This document shows positions 1 to 7,783 of a stretch of DNA of 64,000 nucleotides, in pieces; within the stretch, counting starts at the first letter, position 1; each line of letters begins with the position of its first letter. The notes under the pieces are model-generated. The model was not told where the DNA came from. It was given only the letters and a program-made list of their open reading frames with translations, and did not search any database. The position numbers and the translations under genes are program-made. Source of the DNA: Flavitalea plasmicola (GTDB lineage Bacteria; Bacteroidota; Bacteroidia; Chitinophagales; Chitinophagaceae); contig NZ_JAUOTO010000001.1 in the NCBI RefSeq assembly GCF_030546645.1, positions 1,054,001-1,118,000 on the forward strand, read 5' to 3'.

Positions 1-1186
1 AGAATGCGGGATAACTGCCGGCTAACAAGCCCGTCAACAGGATGAACCCGGTGAATGCCATCCATGTATAGATATTGCCAAAGTCTATGAATAAGTTTTT
101 CTCAGTAAGCTGGTTGAAGCCGGGCAGGCTTATCTGAACAATAAGGAGGGCCAAAATACCCGCCAGAAGGGCGAGACAAACGGATTCCCCGATGAACTGG
201 GTGATAAGGGAGCTTTTCTGAGCACCCGCAACTTTTCGTATTCCCACTTCCTTCGCCCTTTTTTCACTTCGTGCGGTACTCAGGTTCATAAAATTGATGC
301 ATGCGATCAATAATATAAACCCTGCGATGATGGCCAGGAGGCTTACGAATGTGCTACGGCCTCCGCCGTCTTCTACACCATTGGTGAAGCTTGAATATAA
401 GCGCCAGCGGTTGAGCGGGTAAAGAAAGAGCTCCCATTTCATTTTTTTTGCTTCATCAGCGTATTTCTGTTTTAATCCTTTTATTTTAGGAGCTATGGCA
501 GCGTAGCTTGCATTTGGTTTCAGCAATACATAGGTAGGGGTGCTGTTGTCGTTCCACCCCAGATCCTGTCCCTCCCCGTATTTTACATTTGACCAGGGCA
601 ACAGGTACTCAAAATTGAATCTTGTATTGTTAGGCAGATCTTTTAGCACACCCGTGACGGTAAAATTCTCTTTATTCTCAATCTTTATGATTTTTCCCAT
701 CGCCTCTTCATCGCCGAATAAACTCTTAGCAGTTTTTTCGGTAAGTACCACCGAATGCATATCGTTCAGCGCCGTGGAAGGGTTGCCTTTCAGCATCGGG
801 AAGCTGAACATTTGCAGAAAACCAGTATCAACCATACATCCCGACCTCATCATTTTCTTATCACCCACTGAAAAGAGAAAAGTACTATTCCAATTTACTC
901 TTACTGCACGCTCTACTTCAGACAAATCTTTTTCCAGTGTGCGGGCCAGTGGTGCGGATACAGTATTCCAGCACGAGACCTGGCCATCTTTTGGAACGCG
1001 ATTCCATACCTGGTAGATCCTGTCCTTGTTCTTATGGAACTCGTCGAAGCTGCGTTCGTTCTGGATCCAGAGAAAAATAAGCATCGCAGCGGCCATGCCG
1101 ATGGCCAGTCCTGTAATATTGATAGCTGAATAGGTTTTGCCTCTCATAAGGGTGCGCCAGGCGATGGTGAAATAGTTCTTAAGCAT
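1..1186 (-). CDS. FtsX/MacB-like ABC transporter permease, 3' part outside the window
   Basis: The visible 395 residues begin MLKNYFTIAWRTL and hold an N-terminal membrane helix (about residues 16-38), a MacB-like periplasmic core with the usual SVVLTEKTAKSLFG segment, and an FtsX helix bundle entered by INFMNLSTARSEKRAKEVGIRK. Family members have about 790 residues, so roughly half is present and the reading frame is still open at the window edge. An ATG six bases upstream (1192) is possible, but the AAAGGA ribosome site lies at a proper distance only from the ATG at 1186. Relatives in Bacteroidota work with a separate ATPase in exporting or remodelling envelope substrates; the substrate cannot be read from the sequence. 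The gene is divergent from the lipoprotein that follows. Confidence 0.9.
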   Translation of the reverse strand, partial: MLKNYFTIAWRTLMRGKTYSAINITGLAIGMAAAMLIFLWIQNERSFDEFHKNKDRIYQVWNRVPKDGQVSCWNTVSAPLARTLEKDLSEVERAVRVNWNSTFLFSVGDKKMMRSGCMVDTGFLQMFSFPMLKGNPSTALNDMHSVVLTEKTAKSLFGDEEAMGKIIKIENKENFTVTGVLKDLPNNTRFNFEYLLPWSNVKYGEGQDLGWNDNSTPTYVLLKPNASYAAIAPKIKGLKQKYADEAKKMKWELFLYPLNRWRLYSSFTNGVEDGGGRSTFVSLLAIIAGFILLIACINFMNLSTARSEKRAKEVGIRKVAGAQKSSLITQFIGESVCLALLAGILALLIVQISLPGFNQLTEKNLFIDFGNIYTWMAFTGFILLTGLLAGSYPAF

Positions 1187-1451
1187 GGACATTTCCTTTA
1201 AAATATGTTGAATGTAAAGTGTTTTCTTTATCCATATCGTGGGGGACGATACTTTGAACCAAGAAGGTGCCATTCCTGTATTGGTTTAATATTCAATTAA
1301 TTGTAGTGTGGTCGGGGTGCCAACTGTTCGTTATTGATACACGAGGTGTTTGTTTTTGTCGCCTTTTGGCGAAATTGCTGGTGGCAAGGCAGTAAATAGT
1401 ATATTGTTAAGCGGATCCCGTTGGGAAAACCTAAACCCAAAGATCAGGAAC

Positions 1452-2027
1452 ATGAAAGGCATATACATATGTTTATTATTCCCAATTGTATGGGCTGCTT
1501 GCGATTTCAGAAGCAAATATCATAAGGCTGCTGATGAAATGGCGGCCAAATTGCCCGAATCCACCAATATGAATGTCGGTAAGCAAAATTATAGCCTTTA
1601 CATTCCAAAAGGTTGGACAACTGAACATCGAAGTGCCTATGGGATCGACTATTATTATTTATTGGCGCCCAAAACTGAGGAAGACCGTAATACAAGCATC
1701 AACGTGATTACTGAATTCATGCAAAACCTAAGTTTGGAAGTCTTCAAAACAAAAGCAATTGAATCTGTGAAAAGGGGCATCCCAAGTGCGTCAAATTTTG
1801 AAGAGGGGGGATTGACCGCAAATGGTTTACAGGGCGCCTGGTACAGTTATACAATGGAACCACAAGGAATAAAGGCCGCGTTGGTTAGTTATATTTTCCC
1901 AAAGGATGGCATTGCTTATACAATCACTGCGGGAACGGAAGTCAAAGATCCATCACGGTACAGGAGTCTCTTCGATTCAATAGCCAGGTCTTTAAAATTT
2001 ACCGAGTTGGTGCCAGTTAAAAAATAA
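1452..2027 (+). CDS. Lipoprotein, PsbP/DcrB-like fold suspected
   Basis: The 191-residue protein starts MKGIYICLLFPIVWAAC, a short signal ending in a lipobox with Cys17, so it should be lipid-anchored in the envelope. I start it at 1452 because an AGGA lies just upstream and the lipobox is then well placed; an earlier in-frame ATG at 1350 would bury the signal peptide. The mature part has the alternating pattern of PsbP/DcrB-like proteins: a YSLYIPKGW opening, a middle helix (EVFKTKAIESVKR) and a C-terminal helix (SRYRSLFDSIARSLKF). That fold is an inference from pattern alone. The TlpA-like gene begins 11 bases downstream, so the two are probably co-transcribed. Confidence 0.75.
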   Translation: MKGIYICLLFPIVWAACDFRSKYHKAADEMAAKLPESTNMNVGKQNYSLYIPKGWTTEHRSAYGIDYYYLLAPKTEEDRNTSINVITEFMQNLSLEVFKTKAIESVKRGIPSASNFEEGGLTANGLQGAWYSYTMEPQGIKAALVSYIFPKDGIAYTITAGTEVKDPSRYRSLFDSIARSLKFTELVPVKK

Positions 2028-2038
2028 AATGCGTTTTC

Positions 2039-3160
2039 ATGCCAATATATATTCGATTATTACTACTGTTAGGCAGTATAACAATTCACGCCCGGGCGCA
2101 AAATGCGGGATCTATTTTGCTGAACATCGGAGATCCCGCCCCGCCGCTGCGGTTGCGTGGCTGGGTTAAAGGCGAGCCTTTTGAAAAATTCGAAAGAGGG
2201 AGAGTGTATGTCTTGGAGTTTTGGGCCACCTGGTGCAGGGCTTGTAATGCGGCAATGCCCCATCTATCCGAATTAGCCAGGGAATACGAGGATAAGGTAA
2301 GCGTTTTAGTTATTGATGTCTATGAAGAGAAGTCTTCCCTGGAGAAAATAAAGACTTTTGTAGACAGCATGGGGCATCGGATGGATCTACAGGTGGCGGC
2401 GGAAGATAGCAATTTTATGGCAACTGGGTGGCTCGGGGCTTCCGGTGAGCAGGATGATCATATTCCCAGGTCTTTTGTAGTTAATGCAGACGGAAGGCTT
2501 GCCTGGATGGGATATCCTACACAGCTTGATGAAGTATTACCCAAGATCCTGAATAATACATGGGATATGAAGGAGGCGCTGGCAAAAAGAAATGAGAACA
2601 GGAGGCTGGCGGCGCTGGATGATTCATTAAGTTTTGAATTGATGGTATACAGAGGGAATTCTTCTAAGCCAGGTGATCGCGGAAAGCCGGAATCGGCTCT
2701 TTTGCTGATCGATGAAATCATAAAGAAGGAACCGAAGTTGAAATATGCCCCCAAGATTTCTTCTCATACATTTGCTGCGTTGCTCAAAACAAACCCACAT
2801 AAGGCTTATGAGTATGGTAAGATGGCGATAGTGACACCGACTTATGAGGAACCGAACTTTCATCTTATTTATGGTGCTATCGAGTTTGATTCAGGCAGAT
2901 CAGATCTTCCGGCAAAAATTTACCAGTTAGGCGCTGAAGCCTATCAGGCGGAAATTGATCATAGGCCCTATCCGGATATGGCTGACATTGCAGCGCTTTA
3001 TCACAAAATGGCGGCGTTTTATTGGCGGGCAAACGATAGGCCCAAAGCCATTGATGCCGAACAAAAAGCAATAGACACATTGAAAAGCGGGTCGGGTTTT
3101 TCCAAAAAGGACCTGGCAGTATTTGAATCCCAGCTTTTGAAATACAAGAATTGTGACTAA
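2039..3160 (+). CDS. TlpA-like thioredoxin-domain protein with helical C-terminal extension
   Basis: This 373-residue secreted protein has a signal peptide (cleavage likely after HARAQ, about residue 21), then a thioredoxin fold of the TlpA/ResA type. The redox motif WCRAC follows LEFWATWC, and a cis-Pro strand (DDHIPRSFVV) lies about 90 residues later. Residues from about 195 on form a helical region with TPR-like spacing (for example AIDAEQKAIDTLK near the end). Such proteins usually reduce or sense disulphides in the periplasm; the partner is unknown. The stop codon overlaps that of the convergent gene at 3157 by three bases. Confidence 0.85.
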   Translation: MPIYIRLLLLLGSITIHARAQNAGSILLNIGDPAPPLRLRGWVKGEPFEKFERGRVYVLEFWATWCRACNAAMPHLSELAREYEDKVSVLVIDVYEEKSSLEKIKTFVDSMGHRMDLQVAAEDSNFMATGWLGASGEQDDHIPRSFVVNADGRLAWMGYPTQLDEVLPKILNNTWDMKEALAKRNENRRLAALDDSLSFELMVYRGNSSKPGDRGKPESALLLIDEIIKKEPKLKYAPKISSHTFAALLKTNPHKAYEYGKMAIVTPTYEEPNFHLIYGAIEFDSGRSDLPAKIYQLGAEAYQAEIDHRPYPDMADIAALYHKMAAFYWRANDRPKAIDAEQKAIDTLKSGSGFSKKDLAVFESQLLKYKNCD

Positions 3161-3642
3161 AAAGTTGTTCCACTAAAACTAGTTTCTCCTCGGTCAGGGA
3201 ATTCCTGTGACGTAGTCAAAGCTGGTGGTTTCCGAATAATTTGTTCATATCCGCTCGCTTTGAAATAAATGTTACCATTGCCCAATTCGATCTGCCATTT
3301 CCAGTAGGTACCCCCATTGGGGTAGGTTAATTCCTCCAGACGATAAATGTCCCGTATTTCAAAATCAAAAGTGTAGGGTGGTTCATGATTGATCTCCAGG
3401 TTCAGATCGGCTACGTGCTTGAATATGAGCGTAGCCGGAGCGATCCAGAAGGAAAAATGGTTGTCAGGTGGGATTGGAGTGATCCATTGGAAAATATAGT
3501 CCAGGTCGAATAGTAACTGATTAGACAATGCAGACGCATCGCTTAGGAAAGTCATTCCGTATACCGGTGCATCATGCCAGCCCATTATAGGGAAGTCCGA
3601 TTCTGTCCATATTTTTTTCTCTAAATGGTAGGGCTGGGACAT
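3157..3642 (-). CDS. Conserved-looking hypothetical protein, WHDAPVYG type
   Basis: A 161-residue acidic, aromatic-rich soluble protein without signal peptide or membrane helix. Visible landmarks are MGWHDAPVYG near residue 20, a LLFDLDYIFQW segment, FWIAPATLIFKHV and a final Tyr/Trp-rich stretch. I think this resembles a widespread uncharacterised family with a WHD motif and a FDxDYI motif, but I cannot name a domain. It is the last gene of a tight leftward run of three (gaps of 18 and 3 bases) and is AT-rich like its neighbours. No function is assigned; an immunity or anti-toxin role is only a guess from the setting of several small unknown genes. Confidence 0.65.
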   Translation of the reverse strand: MSQPYHLEKKIWTESDFPIMGWHDAPVYGMTFLSDASALSNQLLFDLDYIFQWITPIPPDNHFSFWIAPATLIFKHVADLNLEINHEPPYTFDFEIRDIYRLEELTYPNGGTYWKWQIELGNGNIYFKASGYEQIIRKPPALTTSQEFPDRGETSFSGTTF

Positions 3643-3660
3643 AATCGAATATAATTAGAT

Positions 3661-4170
3661 TTACTGTTCGGCTTTAGTGTCGGTTTCTATTTTTAAACTC
3701 CAGGCGTTTCCTAAATAATAGGTGTTGATCCCCATATATTTGATTTTTCCTGTAGCATTTTTTATGATCCATTTTGTTACAGATAGATAAAACTTTTCGA
3801 AATCTTCGACATTATAAAGGAGGGTATCCGATAAAAAAAATTTACTCCAATATATACGCCCATTCACTACGTGATTAGGAATGGTCTTAGAAAATTCGAT
3901 CAATGGTGCATTACGGGTGTTACTGAGGTAATAATACTGTCGATCGACAGTATTTATTAGTTCAAATGCAGGTGTCCAAGGAAATGCCTTATTCCAAATG
4001 AAGATCTGGGAGCTGAAGGGATGGCTTGTTTCTGTAAATGATTCAATAATTAACTTTTCCGCAGTGGGAGCGGAGGGTTGGAAGAAAACGCAATCGAAAT
4101 TTTGTTTCAGGAAACCTTCAAATACGAGGTTATCGTCGTCAGTAGTACATATTTGGATCTGTCTGCCCAT
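3661..4170 (-). CDS. Hypothetical protein in a three-gene unknown cluster
   Basis: A 169-residue soluble protein beginning MGRQIQICTTDDDNLVFEGF. I do not recognise the family. It is rich in aromatic residues and Asn/Thr, with no signal peptide or membrane helix, and shows a mixed alpha-beta pattern. It starts three bases after the stop of the DUF4265-like gene, which argues for coupled translation and for a real gene. Its GC content is visibly lower than that of the housekeeping genes to the right. The start at 4170 is the first ATG of the frame. Confidence 0.6.
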   Translation of the reverse strand: MGRQIQICTTDDDNLVFEGFLKQNFDCVFFQPSAPTAEKLIIESFTETSHPFSSQIFIWNKAFPWTPAFELINTVDRQYYYLSNTRNAPLIEFSKTIPNHVVNGRIYWSKFFLSDTLLYNVEDFEKFYLSVTKWIIKNATGKIKYMGINTYYLGNAWSLKIETDTKAEQ

Positions 4171-4173
4171 AAG

Positions 4174-4626
4174 TCAAAGATTTGATGCATGAACTTTGCT
4201 TCGACAATCTCTGAAATCAATATTTTCAATTGAATGTTCAGTAAGTAAAAAGGACAGAATCGGTTGATACAATAGTTGTGATGGAACACTTATAACGAGA
4301 TAGTTGTCTGCCACGTTGGTATTAACGCCGCACCCCAGGTCGTCTAGTGTAGATATAATTCGATACTTAGATTCCTGTTTCCATATGACAATTTGAACGA
4401 CGCTGAATCCTGATTCTTCTATTAATTCATCAAAGTGAAACTCTCCGTCGTCAACTTCTACCTTCACAATATCTCCATAGGCAATATTGGGAGCGAAAGC
4501 AGGGACTTGGACCAATTTATAGTATTCACCGACCCTTTCGGCTTTCACTTTTTCTGTGAAAATATCTGTGTCATCAGGATCGTGCTTATACGTTAATACT
4601 AACTCTATTTTGTCGGGATAATTCAT
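4174..4626 (-). CDS. DUF4265 domain protein
   Basis: A 150-residue protein that matches the DUF4265 pattern: a YKLVQVPAFAPNIAYGDIV segment followed by EVDDGEFHFDELIEESG and a strand-rich second half. This is recognised by pattern, not by search. I start at the ATG at 4626 (MNYPDKIELVL); the longer frame to 4746 adds a hydrophobic N-terminus that does not fit the family and would run close to the tRNA gene. DUF4265 proteins are small cytoplasmic proteins of unknown function found in many bacteria. It is the first gene of the leftward three-gene run lying directly 3' of tRNA-Met. Confidence 0.65.
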   Translation of the reverse strand: MNYPDKIELVLTYKHDPDDTDIFTEKVKAERVGEYYKLVQVPAFAPNIAYGDIVKVEVDDGEFHFDELIEESGFSVVQIVIWKQESKYRIISTLDDLGCGVNTNVADNYLVISVPSQLLYQPILSFLLTEHSIENIDFRDCRSKVHASNL

Positions 4627-4762
4627 TTGGGGCAAATGTCTTATAAAAATAAGGCTGTATTGAACTCCAACAGCATTAGGCAGGGTGCCGACAAGATTTA
4701 TTTGACGAAATTGAAATAAAAAGCCCCATAATAAATTGAAGATCAAAATATTATGGGGTTTG

Positions 4763-4836
4763 TAGCGCGATCGGGATTTGAACCCGAGACCTCAGGGTTA
4801 TGAATCCTGTGCTCTAACCAACTGAGCTATCGCGCC
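4763..4836 (-). tRNA. tRNA-Met (CAU, elongator)
   Basis: The complement folds as a complete cloverleaf of 74 bases without encoded CCA. The acceptor is GGCGCGA with TCGCGCT (G1:U72 wobble), D stem GCTC/GAGC, anticodon loop TTCATAA with CAT at 4802-4800, and T arm TCGGG-TTCAAAT-CCCGA. The first acceptor pair is formed, unlike the initiator tRNA at 39.7 kb, so this is elongator Met. A lysidine-modified Ile tRNA also carries CAU and is not strictly excluded. Base composition changes on the 3' side of this tRNA (see findings). Confidence 0.93.
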
Positions 4837-5050
4837 TGATTCGTCTGGTAGTCTTTGAGGAGGCTTCCAAACGGGTTGCAAATGTATAGAAAAGCCGGGA
4901 AAAATTCGAGGAAAATCTGGGAGAAAAGGGAGAAGGGTGGAAGTGCGTGTCACGAGCCGAAGGCAGGGGCGGAGATTGCCAGGCATGGAGCGGAAGAGAA
5001 CGGCCAGGCACGGACGGGGTAAAAGCAGAAACCGGGGCAAAAGGCAGGAC

Positions 5051-5081
5051 AAAAAAAGGCCCTCTGTGGAAACAGAAGGCC
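5051..5081 (-). terminator. Rho-independent terminator, possibly ending a small RNA
   Basis: On the minus strand GGCCTTCTGT pairs with ACAGAGGGCC around a TTCC loop (10 pairs, one G-U) and is followed by seven T. It ends no recognised gene: the nearest upstream gene on this strand, the aminotransferase, stops 380 bases earlier. It may end a short RNA starting somewhere before 5200 or a long 3' UTR. Confidence 0.7.
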
Positions 5082-5384
5082 GTCTAACGATTGCTTGCCA
5101 TATGAAAAGAGATAATGATCTTGTTGTGTGCCCCGCAAAGCTACTGGGTAAATCTTCCGGAACAAAGAGCTTAACATTATCAAATAGTTAAAATAAATAT
5201 CTAAGCTGCTAAATCCTTTTTCTATCCTCGCTTTTTGCTTCTAACTGCTTGTTCAATCGAATCTGTATGCAATTTAGGGAGAATTTCAGGAACACGCAAA
5301 TTAGTTTGCCAATTTTTTCAAAAAAAATGGAAAAAAGTTGGTTAGCATACACATGTAGTTATTTAGTATATGTTTTTTTGCCTT

Positions 5385-5408
5385 AAAAAGGGGTAAAAAG
5401 CCCTTTTT
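5385..5408. terminator. Palindrome downstream of the aminotransferase gene
   Basis: AAAAAGGG and CCCTTTTT pair around an eight-base loop, giving A- and T-tracts on both sides, so it can act in either direction. It lies about 55 bases after the aminotransferase stop on the minus strand and is its likely terminator. Confidence 0.55.
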
Positions 5409-5462
5409 TGAGCGAAAATTCAAAAATGAACTATATATGTTATTTATTTTAATATAAATTAA

Positions 5463-6656
5463 TTAAATCTTTCCGGGATATTCCTCCAGCGCCTTTTGCA
5501 AACAGTCCATTGCCTTATGTAAGGCAGCGGTATTGAGAACATACGCCAAACGTATCTCTTTTTTCCCCAATCCAGGCGTGCCGTAAAAGCCGCCGGCGGG
5601 AGCCAGCATCACCGTTTGGTTCTCGTATGAAAAGGATTCTAATATCCATTGGCAGAATTTATCCGTGTCATCCACGGGTAGGCTGGCCATGGCATAGAAC
5701 GCGCCTCCGGGATTAGGACAATAAACGCCTGGGATGGCATTCAGGCGGCTGACGAGGACGTCCCTTCTCTTCAAATATTCTGCCCTGGTAGCGTCAAAAT
5801 AATCGGCAGGAAGGTCACAGGCGGCTTCGCCGAGGATCTGGGCGAAGGACGGGGGGCTAAGCCGGGCCTGGGCGAACTTCAGCACAGTGTCCAGGATGTC
5901 CTGGTTACGGGTGATGAGGGCGCCGATCCTTCCTCCACAGGCGCTGTATCGTTTGGAGATGGTATCGATCATGATAACACGGTCTTCCACGCCTTGCAGG
6001 TTCAGGGAATGGATATGCTGGCCGGTGTAGCAAAAATCGCGGTAGGCTTCATCGGCGAAAAGGTACAGGTCGTGCTTTAGGATCAGCTGCCGGAGCGTTT
6101 CCATCTCCTCAGAGCTGTATAAATAACCAGTAGGGTTATTCGGATTGCAGATCATGATGCCCCGGGTGCGCGGGCCGATGAGCTTTTCGAATTCCGCCAC
6201 GGGAGGCAGGGCGAATCCAGACCCTATATAAGAGGTAAGGGGTTTGACCAGGATGTCCGCGGCTACGGCGAAGCCATTGTAATTGGCGTAAAACGGCTCG
6301 GGTATGATGACCTCGTCACCTGCGTCCAGGCAGCTCATGAAGGCAAAAAGGATGGCTTCCGAGCCTCCGGTGGTGACGATGATCTGCTGGTAATCAATGT
6401 CCATCCCCGAACGCTTGTAATAGGCGGAGAGCTTTCTCCTGTAGCTTTCGTTGCCCGCGCTGTGGCTATATTCCAGCACTTTAAAGTCGAAATGCCTTAC
6501 TGCGTCCAGCGCCATTTGGGGCGTTTCGATATCCGGCTGCCCGATGTTGAGATGGTATACTTTTACGCCTCTTTTTTTGGCAGCCTCGGCATAGGGCACG
6601 AGTTTCCGGATCGGCGAAGCCGGCATTTGCTGTCCGCGGTGACTGATTGTTAACAT
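5463..6656 (-). CDS. PLP-dependent class I/II aminotransferase (aspartate aminotransferase type)
   Basis: A 397-residue fold-type I enzyme. Visible motifs are QMPASPIRKLVPYA near the N-terminus, the NPNNPTG loop (about residues 171-177), Asp202 in FADEAY that binds the pyridine nitrogen, and the PLP lysine (about 235) in TISKRYSACGGRIG. The family transfers amino groups between aspartate, aromatic or similar amino acids and 2-oxoglutarate; exact specificity is not visible. The start at 6656 (MLTISHRGQQMPASP) matches the normal family N-terminus. The ATG at 6671 would begin at the base of the upstream terminator hairpin. A -7 box ends only four bases before the start, which suggests a leaderless mRNA. 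Confidence 0.88.
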   Translation of the reverse strand: MLTISHRGQQMPASPIRKLVPYAEAAKKRGVKVYHLNIGQPDIETPQMALDAVRHFDFKVLEYSHSAGNESYRRKLSAYYKRSGMDIDYQQIIVTTGGSEAILFAFMSCLDAGDEVIIPEPFYANYNGFAVAADILVKPLTSYIGSGFALPPVAEFEKLIGPRTRGIMICNPNNPTGYLYSSEEMETLRQLILKHDLYLFADEAYRDFCYTGQHIHSLNLQGVEDRVIMIDTISKRYSACGGRIGALITRNQDILDTVLKFAQARLSPPSFAQILGEAACDLPADYFDATRAEYLKRRDVLVSRLNAIPGVYCPNPGGAFYAMASLPVDDTDKFCQWILESFSYENQTVMLAPAGGFYGTPGLGKKEIRLAYVLNTAALHKAMDCLQKALEEYPGKI

Positions 6657-6660
6657 CCGG

Positions 6661-6668
6661 CAAAAATA
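6661..6668 (-). promoter_or_regulatory. -7 promoter element of the aminotransferase gene
   Basis: The minus strand reads TATTTTTG, a perfect TAnnTTTG box, four bases before the ATG. No good -33 TTTG is seen at the usual distance because that stretch is the terminator of the upstream gene. The box is a sequence match only. Confidence 0.45.
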
Positions 6669-6669
6669 C

Positions 6670-6703
6670 AAAGAGGCCCCAAGCTTTTGCCTGGGGCCTC
6701 TTT
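6670..6703 (-). terminator. Terminator of the DUF1573 pair
   Basis: AAAGAGGCCCC and GGGGCCTCTTT form an 11-pair stem, with T-rich sequence on the minus-strand 3' side. It separates the DUF1573 genes from the aminotransferase gene, which begins 14 bases later. Confidence 0.8.
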
Positions 6704-6728
6704 AATTTATTTAATTGTGCAGGAGTGA

Positions 6729-7157
6729 CTATCTTCCGCCGACCTTACTGGTGGTCTTGCTGGCGTCGGCTGCCAGGACTTCACCGGTGATCTTCAGCTG
6801 CAGCGGCAGATCGATACCTGCTACTTTCACAGTGATGCTTTTATTAAAAGGGCCCACTGCGGCGGCATTGAACCCCGCAGTGATCTTGTTGTCTTTCCCT
6901 TTAGGAATGGCTCCTTCGGGCTTAACCGGCGTTGTGCAGCCGCAGGAAGGCGTGGCTGATTCGATGATCACGGGCGCGTCGCTGATGTTGGTAAATGCAA
7001 AATCATGCGTAACGGGAACACCCTGCTTGATCTTACCGAAGTCGTAAGACAATTCTTTGAACTTGACGACGTCTTCTGCCTTTTTCTGGGCTGCCTGCTG
7101 AGCAAACATGGTCGTCGAGAGCACTATGGCACTTGCAAAAAGGAACAATTTTTTCAT
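6729..7157 (-). CDS. DUF1573 domain secreted protein (second of a pair)
   Basis: A 142-residue protein with a Sec signal peptide (MKKLFLFASAIVLSTTMFAQ) and one DUF1573 domain. The landmarks are LSYDFGKIKQG, the FTNISDAPVII strand, the conserved SATPSCGCTTP with its Cys pair, and VKVAGIDLPLQLKITGEV. DUF1573 is an Ig-like, ASPM/SPD-2/hydin-related fold very common in Bacteroidota; its role is unknown and usually assumed to be envelope or adhesion related. It lies five bases after its paralogue, so the pair is one transcription unit ending in the hairpin at 6670-6703. Confidence 0.88.
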   Translation of the reverse strand: MKKLFLFASAIVLSTTMFAQQAAQKKAEDVVKFKELSYDFGKIKQGVPVTHDFAFTNISDAPVIIESATPSCGCTTPVKPEGAIPKGKDNKITAGFNAAAVGPFNKSITVKVAGIDLPLQLKITGEVLAADASKTTSKVGGR

Positions 7158-7162
7158 TGTTA

Positions 7163-7621
7163 TCAGTTTATTTGTTTTAATAATTGTATTGACGGATTTT
7201 CTGGTGCGGAGGTCGTCGGAGTCTTATAAACTTCCCCGGAGATCGTGATGGTCTTTGTCATGCTCGTATTGTATACGACGGTCACCGTCTTGGTAAAGGG
7301 CCCTTCGGCATAAGCGTTGTAACCTACCTTGATTTTGGCCGTACCGCCGCCTTCGATGGCGTCCCTGCTCCATTCAGGGGTGGTGCACCCGCAGGAGGCC
7401 TGGACATTGTCCAGCTTGACGGGCGTATTACCCAGGTTGGTGATCTCAAAGACGTATACGGCGGGCCGTCCCTGGGGGATCTTCCCGAAATTATGGCTAT
7501 TCTCCTTCAGCTCCAGCATGTTGGCGGGCCTTGGCAAGGCCTCCCCCTTAACGGCAGTCACCTGCGCATAGCTGGAAAGAATGGTGAAAAATAGGCCGGC
7601 GACAATTGCTATTTTTTTCAT
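7163..7621 (-). CDS. DUF1573 domain secreted protein (first of a pair)
   Basis: A 152-residue paralogue of the next gene: a signal peptide (MKKIAIVAGLFFTILSSYAQ), then NSHNFGKIPQGRPAVYVF, the Cys motif NVQASCGCTTPEW, and the closing KTVTVVYNTSMTKTITISGEV. It differs from its neighbour mainly in the linker after the signal and in a short Pro/Thr-rich tail, which suggests an old tandem duplication. The protein is expected in the periplasm or outer envelope. It is divergent from the E1 gene; about 160 bases between them carry the promoters. Confidence 0.88.
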   Translation of the reverse strand: MKKIAIVAGLFFTILSSYAQVTAVKGEALPRPANMLELKENSHNFGKIPQGRPAVYVFEITNLGNTPVKLDNVQASCGCTTPEWSRDAIEGGGTAKIKVGYNAYAEGPFTKTVTVVYNTSMTKTITISGEVYKTPTTSAPENPSIQLLKQIN

Positions 7622-7684
7622 AGTTTGCCCGATATAAAAACGTCTATAAAATTAAGTTTTTAACGCCAGCTTTGCCAATAAATT

Positions 7685-7706
7685 ATAGGATCATCCTATT
7701 TTTTTA
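7685..7706 (+). terminator. Terminator-like hairpin upstream of the E1 gene
   Basis: ATAGGAT and ATCCTAT flank a single C and are followed by eight T on the plus strand. No gene precedes it on this strand, so it may be an attenuator in the E1 leader, or it may limit antisense transcription of the DUF1573 genes. The loop is short, so its strength is uncertain. Confidence 0.4.
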
Positions 7707-7783
7707 ATAATCAAGTGGATACCCTGGCGCATGGTGTGTTAGAGAATGTTAATTTTGCCTTTTGGCCCTTCAAATTTACTCTA

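Larger units (their letters stand above)
4837..5462. other. 626-base intergenic region with two hairpins, no supported gene
   Basis: I see no convincing reading frame here. The 84-codon frames around 4800-5190 have no neighbours, no ribosome site and low-complexity content. The stretch holds a terminator-type hairpin on the minus strand at 5051-5081 and a palindrome at 5385-5408. The part from 5200 to 5460 is very AT-rich and could hold promoters. Confidence 0.6.

Noticed and set aside
540-1016. Plus-strand frame of 158 codons
   Set aside because: It is antisense to the FtsX-like permease, whose translation gives a clear family match; the plus frame has no such pattern.
4937-5191. 84-codon Arg/Lys-rich frame in the gap right of tRNA-Met
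   Set aside because: Low-complexity composition, no ribosome site and overlap with a terminator hairpin. Treated as non-coding.
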